Shown one piece after another: positions 1 to 4,760 of a DNA stretch of 5,698 nt. This DNA comes from PCC-6406 sp964353225. GTDB lineage: Bacteria; Cyanobacteriota; Cyanobacteriia; Phormidesmidales; Phormidesmidaceae. The position numbers were made by a program, and so were the translations under genes. A model generated the notes under the pieces. That model ran no database searches, was not told the DNA's origin, and saw only the letters and a list, made by a program, of their open reading frames with translations. Numbering within the stretch: position 1 is the stretch's first letter; each line of letters opens with the position of its first letter. The stretch spans positions 1-5,698 of the forward strand of contig CAYGVA010000252.1 of NCBI GenBank assembly GCA_964353225.1, given 5' to 3'.

Positions 1-183
1 GGTATTCTTTCCTACGGTCTGTTCACGGTCGTGGTCACTAGCATCTTTTGGATGGTGCTGAAGGCGACCATGGGTATCCGAGTGGAACCCGAAGAAGAGA
101 TGAAGGGTCTCGATATTGCCGAACATGGTATGGAAGCTTACAGTGGCTTCTTGAAGGACACCAGCGATATGAGCGGTGTTTAG
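1..183 (+). CDS. amt: Ammonium transporter (Amt family), C-terminal fragment
   Basis: The first base opens an in-frame reading of 60 residues ending in TAG at 181-183; the start lies outside the window. The fragment begins with a hydrophobic stretch (GILSYGLFTVVVTSIFWMVL), which fits the last transmembrane helix. It is followed by the cytoplasmic tail with EEEMKGLDIAEHGMEAYSG, the conserved end of bacterial Amt/AmtB proteins. Amt proteins are trimeric inner-membrane channels that take up ammonium. In the wider family this C-terminal tail couples the three subunits and helps mediate control by the PII protein GlnB. After the conserved tail there are about a dozen extra residues (FLKDTSDMSGV). 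The family call is firm from the tail motif, but which Amt paralogue this is cannot be told from 60 residues. Confidence 0.93.
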   Translation, partial: GILSYGLFTVVVTSIFWMVLKATMGIRVEPEEEMKGLDIAEHGMEAYSGFLKDTSDMSGV

Positions 184-236
184 TGCTGTAACCTAAGGTG
201 AGCAGCGTAGAGCCCAATCGGACTCTACGTACAGCA
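184..236 (+). other. Nested inverted repeats in the amt 3' untranslated region
   Basis: Starting directly after the amt stop codon, TGCTGTA (184-190) is complementary to TACAGCA (230-236). Inside it, CGTAGAG (206-212) is complementary to CTCTACG (223-229), leaving a one-sided bulge at 191-205. No T run follows, so this is not itself a terminator. In RNA it would form a bulged hairpin capping the end of the amt message just ahead of the true terminator. The pairing is seen in the sequence; any function in stability or attenuation is inferred. Confidence 0.5.
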
Positions 237-241
237 TCTTT

Positions 242-287
242 AGAAGCGTAGGAATCTGGGTGAAAACCTGGGTTCCTACGCTTTTTT
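242..287 (+). terminator. Intrinsic terminator after amt
   Basis: A stem pairs AAGCGTAGGAA (244-254) with TTCCTACGCTT (273-283) over 11 perfect base pairs. It continues inward with G-C, A-T and wobble pairs to an 18-bp stem closed by a GAAA tetraloop at 262-265. Six T residues (282-287) overlap and follow the 3' arm. This is a classic Rho-independent terminator that ends amt transcription about 60-100 bases after its stop. It separates amt from the kinase gene. Confidence 0.9.
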
Positions 288-331
288 AAAGGGTGCTAAC
301 CCACATGGACATTGGTAACAAATTGGGCTTT

Positions 332-360
332 TTGGATCCCTAAGCCTGTTAGGGTATACC
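332..360 (+). promoter_or_regulatory. Candidate promoter of the kinase gene with a dyad in its spacer
   Basis: TTGGAT (332-337) and TATACC (355-360) are separated by exactly 17 bases and each match 4 of 6 positions of the sigma-70 -35 and -10 consensus. The whole spacer (338-354) is the inverted repeat CCCTAA-gcctg-TTAGGG. The -10 also lies in the 8-bp palindrome GGTATACC (353-360). Transcription would begin near 367, giving a leader of roughly 105 bases before the ATG at 474. A dyad between -35 and -10 is a usual place for a repressor or a MerR-like activator site. The elements are seen; promoter activity is inferred. Apart from this, bases 288-473 hold nothing recognisable. Confidence 0.4.
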
Positions 361-473
361 TTCCAGCCATTTTTTCTGTGTGTTACTCAGTCGATTTGAC
401 AGGGTTTTTTGCCGATTAGTTGCAGATAGCAGATGGTTGTCGCTACCCCATACCGAGGCTGACGATTCGATCT

Positions 474-2483
474 ATGCGTCATTCGGTTTCTGTTGTGGAA
501 ACGCTCTTACAGACAATTCCTCAATTGCGTTCACAACTCTTTTTCAAGGCCTCGCTGACGGCCCTGTCCCATGCCATGGAAGATCAGGTGTTGGCGGGTA
601 TGGGGCAACCCCTTGTCATCGCTAGCTTTCAGCAGGAGCGATTTTATCGCCAGGAAGCCCATCGTTATGAGCGCATTGCCGGTCTAACGAAGCAGGTTTA
701 TGTGCTCTCTGCCGCTGGCACTAGCTTTGAGAATCAGTCTGACGGGTATGAAACCATTGCCTTTGATCAGGAGGACGTGCTCACCCAGGAATGGAACCTG
801 GTGGTCTTAGGGCAGCAGTATCATTCCTGTTTGATCTGTCGAGAGCGTGATCCGGCCCCCTCGGTTCTGCGCAATGCCGGGGGGGGCATCGCCCCAGAGC
901 AAACCCGCCGATTTGAGGGTATCTGGACCCAAGACCCCCAGGTGAGTCAATATGCGGCGTTGATTTTGCTCGATCGCATTCTGGACTACAGCCCGGATTT
1001 GCAAGACAAAGTGGCGCTAGCCAAGCGGCAGTATGTAGACGCCGCCGCCCTGACCCTCAGCCCTGAAATCAATACGCTGGAGGCCGATCCTTTCACCCAA
1101 CGGCTGGTGACTTACCTACAAGCGGGCCAGTACAAGCTGCTCAAGGCCTATAAAGCGATTTCGACCCAAGAGCGTCGCGAACGGTTGATCAACTCCATTA
1201 CGGCGGTGATTCGACGCTCTTTAGATCCGGGCAAGATTTTTCAGATCGCCGTCGATGAATTGGGACAGGCATTACAGATCTGCCGCTGTGTGGTCTATCG
1301 CTACCATCCTGCCGAAGCGGGGGTAACCATTCATTATGAGTATCGCCATGGGGATGTGGCTTCTTTAGTGGGAATGCCCTGGCCCTTAGCTGACAATCCC
1401 TTGCTCAAGCGGGCACATCGCGATCTCGAAACCATTCTCATCGCCGATACTGACGCGCCTGAGCCTGAATATGTTGACGAACTGGCTCAACTTCAGCCCC
1501 TGATTGACCAATGGAAAATCCGTGCTTGGCTGATCGTGCCCTTGATTCATCAGCAGCGTTTGCTGGGGGTCATTGAACTGCACCACAGCCAAGCCCCACC
1601 CGATACCTGGCAAGGGGGCGATCGCGACCTGGTCGAAGCGGTTGCTGCGCAGCTGAGTGTGGCCGTCATTCAAGCCGATGCCTACGCTCACCTCCAAGAA
1701 CTTAATCAACAACTGGCCGCCCTAGAGCAAACCCGGAGTAACCTGATTGCCATTACGGGCCACGAGCTGCGCACCCCCTTATCCACCATCCAGGTGTGCC
1801 TAGAAAGCCTCGCCTCCGAGCCGGATATGCCCGCAGAACTCCAGTCCACTATGCTGACCTCCGCCCTCGAAGATGCAGAACGGATGCGTAAGCTCGTCCA
1901 GGACTTTCTGACCCTATCTCGCTTAGAAGGGGGGCAGATTCAATGGGATCTAGAAGTATTGGCGATCGGGGAATGTATTGATTTGGCCTTGAGCAGCATT
2001 CAAGCCCGCTATCTCAGCGGCGGTGACTGCCCTAAGATTCGGGTCGATCTGCCCCCTCAATTGCCGCTGATTCGAGCTGATGGTGAGTGGGTGGTAGAGG
2101 TGATTGCCAAGCTCCTAGACAATGCCCGCAAGTTTACCGAGGTAACCGGGGAAATTGTGATCTCGACCCAGCACCTCGACGACTCAGCCTTGCAGGTCAC
2201 CATTGCAGACACAGGCCGTGGGATAGAAACCTATCGCCTAGAAACCGTGTTTGATCGGTTTTATCAAGAAGAGGGGGCGCTGCGCCGGACGGCAGGTGGT
2301 ACGGGCCTCGGTTTGGCCATGTGTCGCCAAATCATTGAAGGTCTGAAGGGACGAATCTGGGCCACCTCGGCGGGACGAGGGAAAGGGAGTCAGTTCCATT
2401 TCACGCTTCCCCTGGCAGAGAGACAGAGCCCCCCCGCACCGACCAAGCGCCGTAAAAGTAAAGCGACCAAGAAAAAGAAATGA
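474..2483 (+). CDS. Soluble sensor histidine kinase: DICT-GAF-HisKA-HATPase
   Basis: This 669-residue two-component sensor kinase has no transmembrane segment or signal peptide, so it should act in the cytoplasm. The order is a DICT sensory domain (about 22-170, with FKASLTALSHAMEDQVLAG and FQQERFYRQEAHRY), a GAF domain (about 240-400) and a short coiled-coil linker (about 403-422). HisKA follows, with the phospho-acceptor His430 in GHELRTP. The HATPase domain has Asn550 (N box, LLDNA), Asp579 (DTGRGI), an F box at 593-596 and GGTGLGLAM from 608. All catalytic motifs are present, so it should autophosphorylate. The GAF shows no obvious bilin-attachment cysteine. The protein ends in a lysine/arginine-rich tail. 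ATG at 474 is preferred because DICT homologues, as I recall them, begin shortly before the FKASLTALSHAMEDQ block. A weak GAGG lies 15 bases upstream. TTG at 420 would add 18 residues. No response regulator lies in the window, so partner and signal are unknown. Confidence 0.9.
   Translation: MRHSVSVVETLLQTIPQLRSQLFFKASLTALSHAMEDQVLAGMGQPLVIASFQQERFYRQEAHRYERIAGLTKQVYVLSAAGTSFENQSDGYETIAFDQEDVLTQEWNLVVLGQQYHSCLICRERDPAPSVLRNAGGGIAPEQTRRFEGIWTQDPQVSQYAALILLDRILDYSPDLQDKVALAKRQYVDAAALTLSPEINTLEADPFTQRLVTYLQAGQYKLLKAYKAISTQERRERLINSITAVIRRSLDPGKIFQIAVDELGQALQICRCVVYRYHPAEAGVTIHYEYRHGDVASLVGMPWPLADNPLLKRAHRDLETILIADTDAPEPEYVDELAQLQPLIDQWKIRAWLIVPLIHQQRLLGVIELHHSQAPPDTWQGGDRDLVEAVAAQLSVAVIQADAYAHLQELNQQLAALEQTRSNLIAITGHELRTPLSTIQVCLESLASEPDMPAELQSTMLTSALEDAERMRKLVQDFLTLSRLEGGQIQWDLEVLAIGECIDLALSSIQARYLSGGDCPKIRVDLPPQLPLIRADGEWVVEVIAKLLDNARKFTEVTGEIVISTQHLDDSALQVTIADTGRGIETYRLETVFDRFYQEEGALRRTAGGTGLGLAMCRQIIEGLKGRIWATSAGRGKGSQFHFTLPLAERQSPPAPTKRRKSKATKKKK
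879..886 (+). repeat. Homopolymer tract of eight G in the kinase gene
   Basis: Eight consecutive G residues encode part of Ala-Gly-Gly-Gly-Ile (residues 135-139) at the end of the DICT domain. As given the frame is open. One extra G would lead to a TGA at 914-916 and one fewer G to a TGA at 943-945. Either slip would therefore truncate the protein before the GAF and kinase domains. Confidence 0.8.
1618..1625 (+). repeat. HIP1 octamer GCGATCGC
   Basis: This is a perfect copy of the palindromic octamer that is strongly over-represented in many cyanobacterial genomes. It lies in the GAF part of the kinase gene. It serves here mainly as a lineage marker; its function is unsettled. Confidence 0.8.
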
Positions 2484-2491
2484 TCCATACT

Positions 2492-2515
2492 CGGCCATGG
2501 AGGCCGCAATATTTT
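2492..2515 (+). terminator. Weak hairpin after the kinase gene, possible terminator
   Basis: CGGCC (2492-2496) pairs with GGCCG (2502-2506) around a five-base loop, nine bases after the kinase stop codon. It is followed by CAATATTTT, so there are only four T residues and they are offset from the stem. This could be a weak terminator or may let some transcripts run into psaD. The stem is real, but its activity is doubtful. Confidence 0.3.
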
Positions 2516-2553
2516 GACCCGTTTTGCCTGTAAGGCGACTCCATCTGAAGAAC

Positions 2554-2562
2554 TGTTACACT
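2554..2562 (+). promoter_or_regulatory. Candidate extended -10 promoter of psaD, with an HLR1-like half site
   Basis: TGTTACACT fits the extended -10 pattern TGnTAnnnT, with TACACT as the -10 hexamer. No well-spaced -35 is seen, which extended -10 promoters can tolerate. A start near 2569 would give a leader of about 65 bases. The GTTACA inside it (2555-2560) resembles one half of the HLR1 direct repeat bound by the regulator RpaB at cyanobacterial photosystem I genes. The second half site is not recognisable at the usual spacing, so RpaB control is only a possibility. Confidence 0.3.
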
Positions 2563-2578
2563 TCCTCAACAAGTCGAT

Positions 2579-2618
2579 AAACGCGTCCAAACGCGGTGAT
2601 ACGATGCCGTCAAACGGT
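2579..2618 (+). other. Short repeats and two small hairpins in the psaD leader
   Basis: AAACGCG occurs twice ten bases apart (2579-2585 and 2589-2595), with a related AAACGG at 2612-2617. Two small stems can form: CGCGT-ccaa-ACGCG (2582-2595) and CCGT-caa-ACGG (2607-2617, extended by a G-T pair). The second ends just before the AGAGA (2621-2625) that is the likely ribosome binding site, eight bases ahead of the psaD ATG. The arrangement is seen in the sequence. A role in mRNA stability or translation control is inferred. Confidence 0.4.
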
Positions 2619-2633
2619 TGAGAGATAGCATTC

Positions 2634-3062
2634 ATGGCAGATACTCTAACTGGCAAAACCCCAGTATTTGGTGGCAGCACCGGTGGCCTTTTGACAAAGG
2701 CAGATGTTGAAGAAAAATACGCCATTACTTGGACTAGCACCAAGGAACAGGTTTTCGAAATGCCCACTGGCGGCGCAGCGTTAATGAATTCAGGTGAGAA
2801 CCTGCTTTACCTGGCCCGTAAAGAGCAGTGTCTAGCCCTAGGCACCCAGCTTCGCACCAAGTTTAAGCCCAAAATTCAGGACTATAAGATTTACCGGGTT
2901 TACCCCAGTGGTGAGACTCAGTATCTTCACCCAGCCGATGGCGTCTTCCCTGAGAAGGTGAATGAAGGCCGCGAAGCGGTTGGCAGTGTGAGCCGCAGTA
3001 TCGGGAAAAATCCTGATCCCGCCACGGTCAAGTTCAGCGGCAAAGAACCTTACGAGGTTTAA
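2634..3062 (+). CDS. psaD: Photosystem I reaction centre subunit II (PsaD)
   Basis: This complete 142-residue PsaD has the usual cyanobacterial length and no transit peptide. It is a peripheral subunit on the stromal (cytoplasmic) face of photosystem I. There it helps hold PsaC and forms much of the docking site for ferredoxin, the electron acceptor. Recognisable blocks are GGSTGGLL (13-20), EEKYAITWTS (26-35), EQVFEMPTGGAA (38-49) and ENLLYLARKEQCLALGTQLR (55-74). They continue through KPKIQDYKIYRVYPSGETQYLHP to GVFPEKVNEGREAVGSV (103-119). The many basic residues suit binding acidic ferredoxin. Lys108 in PEKVNEGR appears to correspond to the lysine (106 in Synechocystis) linked to ferredoxin docking. 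There is a single Cys (66). The N-terminal dozen residues are the variable part of the family. The gene has its own leader and a strong hairpin behind it, suggesting a separate, abundant transcript. There is no real doubt about identity. Confidence 0.98.
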   Translation: MADTLTGKTPVFGGSTGGLLTKADVEEKYAITWTSTKEQVFEMPTGGAALMNSGENLLYLARKEQCLALGTQLRTKFKPKIQDYKIYRVYPSGETQYLHPADGVFPEKVNEGREAVGSVSRSIGKNPDPATVKFSGKEPYEV

Positions 3063-3089
3063 GCCACGGCCAGCTCGGTTCGTCAATAG

Positions 3090-3132
3090 TTAAACAACAG
3101 GGGTACAGCTGAGCTGTGCCCCTGTTGTTTAA
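3090..3132. terminator. Long hairpin terminator after psaD
   Basis: An almost perfect 20-bp stem runs from TTAAACAACAGGGG (3090-3103) to its complement (3119-3132) and continues inward to a three-base TGA loop at 3110-3112, with one G-T pair. The 3' arm ends in TTGTTTAA rather than a clean T run. By position, 27 bases after the psaD stop, it should end or stabilise the psaD message. Because both arms are A/T-rich at the base, it could work in either direction. Confidence 0.75.
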
Positions 3133-3159
3133 TGACTCTAAAATAGGACCCTTGCCAGT

Positions 3160-3210
3160 ATGGCGACTCCTGCATTCTGTCCAAAAGGGCAACGGCTCCT
3201 CCTCGTATGA
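3160..3210 (+). CDS. Short upstream ORF (16 codons) overlapping the trpE start
   Basis: An ATG at 3160 opens a 16-residue reading frame, MATPAFCPKGQRLLLV. Its TGA (3208-3210) overlaps the trpE ATG (3207-3209) as ATGA. An AGGA lies at 3145-3148, 11 bases upstream of this ATG, whereas trpE itself has no purine-rich ribosome site. Such an overlap is typical of translational coupling, in which ribosomes ending the short ORF restart at trpE. The peptide has no Trp codon, so it is not a classical Trp attenuator leader. It does end in three consecutive CTC Leu codons and GTA Val. It matches no family I know and could be chance. It would be a leader peptide, not a functional protein. Confidence 0.4.
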   Translation: MATPAFCPKGQRLLLV

Positions 3211-4760
3211 TTTCTCCCACGTTTGACCAATTTGCTCGGCTCAGCGCAGATGCTAACTTTATCCCGGTTTATCAAGAAATTGCCGCTGATATTGATACGC
3301 CAGTTTCGGCTTGGCATAAAGTTTGTGCAGGGGAACCCTATAGTTTTTTGCTAGAGTCCGTTGAAGGGGGAGAAACCCTGGGTCGCTATAGTTTATTGGG
3401 CTGTGACCCCCTGTGGGTGCTAGAGACCCGTGGCCCCTTGACGACCCAAACCTATCGTGATGGTCAGACCAAAACCTATGAGGGTGATCCGTTTACGGTG
3501 CTCCCCCAATGTTTGGCGGGCTATCAACCGATTACCCTGCCAGAGTTGCCCCCTGGGATTGGTGGGCTGTTTGGGTTTTGGGGGTATGAGCTGATTCAGT
3601 GGATCGAGCCGACGGTGCCTATCCACGATCGCACCGCCACAGATTTGCCCGATGGCATCTGGATGCAGGTGGATAACCTGCTGATTTTTGACCAGGTCAA
3701 ACGCAAAATTTGGGTGGTGGCCTACGCCGACCTCCGGCAACCGGACTGTGATTTGGCGGCGGCCTATGGACAAGCGTGCGATCGCATCCAAGCCTTAGTC
3801 ACCCAGTTGACCACCCCCGTCACCGGGCTACAGCCCCTGACAAACTGGCAAGCACCCAGTGGTGCCCAGGCGGACTTGTCCTGCGAGAGTAACCGCACTG
3901 AGGCTGATTTTTGCGCGGCGGTACAGCGCGCGAAAGACTACATCCAGGCAGGGGATATCTTTCAGGTGGTGATTTCCCAACGGCTGACCACCCCTTACCA
4001 AGGCAATCCCTTTGACTTATATCGGTCCTTACGGTTGGTCAATCCATCCCCCTACATGGCGTATTTTTGCTTTCCGGGCTGGCGGCTGATTGGGTCTAGC
4101 CCAGAGGTCATGGTCAAGGCAGAACAGCAGCCCACCGCAGATGCCATGGTCGCCACCGTTCGCCCCATTGCCGGAACTCGCCCCAGGGGAAATACCCCAG
4201 CCTTAGATGAGGCCCTAGCCCAGGAGCTGCTGGCGGATCCCAAGGAGATTGCCGAACATGTGATGTTGGTGGATCTCGGACGCAATGATCTGGGGCGGGT
4301 GTGTCGCAGCGGCACCGTAGCCGTTGACCAACTGATGGTGATTGAGCGCTACTCCCACGTTATGCACATTGTCAGTAATGTGATTGGCGAGTTGGCTCCC
4401 CACAAAACCGCCTGGGATCTATTAAAAGCCTGTTTCCCGGCTGGCACCGTTAGCGGCGCGCCCAAAATTCGAGCGATGCAAATTGTCCACGAACTAGAGC
4501 CCGATCGCCGGGGGCCTTACTCGGGGGTTTATGGCTATTACGACTTTGAGGGCCAACTGAATACCGCCATTACGATTCGCACCATGGTGGTTGAACCGAT
4601 GGCGCAAGATCCGTTGATGCAGGATCAATGGCGGGTGAGTGTCCAGGCGGGGGCGGGTTTGGTCGCTGACTCTGAACCTGACAAAGAATTTCAGGAAACC
4701 TTGAATAAAGCCCGTGGCATGTTGGAGGCGATTCGTTGTCTGGGCAAGCCAGGGGCTTAG
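3207..4760 (+). CDS. trpE: Anthranilate synthase component I (TrpE)
   Basis: This 517-residue protein converts chorismate to anthranilate, the first step of tryptophan synthesis. It would use ammonia supplied by a glutaminase partner (TrpG) that is not encoded in the window. The N-terminal domain carries LLES (48-51) within YSFLLESVEGGETLGRYS, and NPSPYM lies at 279-284; in the family both belong to the tryptophan feedback site, so the enzyme is probably inhibited by Trp. The chorismate-binding domain (about 230-510) shows PIAGTRPRG (320-328), DPKEIAEHVMLVDLGRNDLGRV (344-365), CFPAGTVSGAPKIRAM (409-424) and AGAGLVADSEPDKE (481-494). All key blocks are intact. The length is full for the family and there is no fused TrpG domain. 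A pabB-type or salicylate synthase is less likely given LLES and the close fit to TrpE. The ATG is the only one that gives the expected MISPTFDQF start. It lacks a Shine-Dalgarno sequence and is preceded by CTCCTCCTC. Linkage to psaD is known in Synechocystis. Confidence 0.96.
   Translation: MISPTFDQFARLSADANFIPVYQEIAADIDTPVSAWHKVCAGEPYSFLLESVEGGETLGRYSLLGCDPLWVLETRGPLTTQTYRDGQTKTYEGDPFTVLPQCLAGYQPITLPELPPGIGGLFGFWGYELIQWIEPTVPIHDRTATDLPDGIWMQVDNLLIFDQVKRKIWVVAYADLRQPDCDLAAAYGQACDRIQALVTQLTTPVTGLQPLTNWQAPSGAQADLSCESNRTEADFCAAVQRAKDYIQAGDIFQVVISQRLTTPYQGNPFDLYRSLRLVNPSPYMAYFCFPGWRLIGSSPEVMVKAEQQPTADAMVATVRPIAGTRPRGNTPALDEALAQELLADPKEIAEHVMLVDLGRNDLGRVCRSGTVAVDQLMVIERYSHVMHIVSNVIGELAPHKTAWDLLKACFPAGTVSGAPKIRAMQIVHELEPDRRGPYSGVYGYYDFEGQLNTAITIRTMVVEPMAQDPLMQDQWRVSVQAGAGLVADSEPDKEFQETLNKARGMLEAIRCLGKPGA
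3778..3785 (+). repeat. HIP1 octamer GCGATCGC
   Basis: A second perfect copy of the cyanobacterial HIP1 palindrome lies within trpE, about 2.2 kb from the first. Several one-mismatch relatives also occur, for example near 4926 and 3627. Confidence 0.8.

Noticed and set aside
420..473. TTG at 420 as the kinase start
   Set aside because: It is possible, but it has no ribosome site and adds 18 residues unlike the N-terminus I expect for DICT proteins. ATG at 474 is preferred.
184..473. A riboswitch, NtcA site or small RNA in the amt-kinase gap
   Set aside because: No GTA-N8-TAC and no known riboswitch core was found. The hairpins are explained by the amt 3' end and terminator.
380..625. An 81-codon plus-strand ORF overlapping the start of the kinase gene
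   Set aside because: Its peptide resembles no family, and it overlaps the conserved DICT domain in another frame.
2390..2767. A 125-codon minus-strand ORF across the kinase end and psaD start
   Set aside because: It spans the end of one well-supported gene, the leader of another and the psaD start, and has no recognisable motif; it is a shadow of sense coding.
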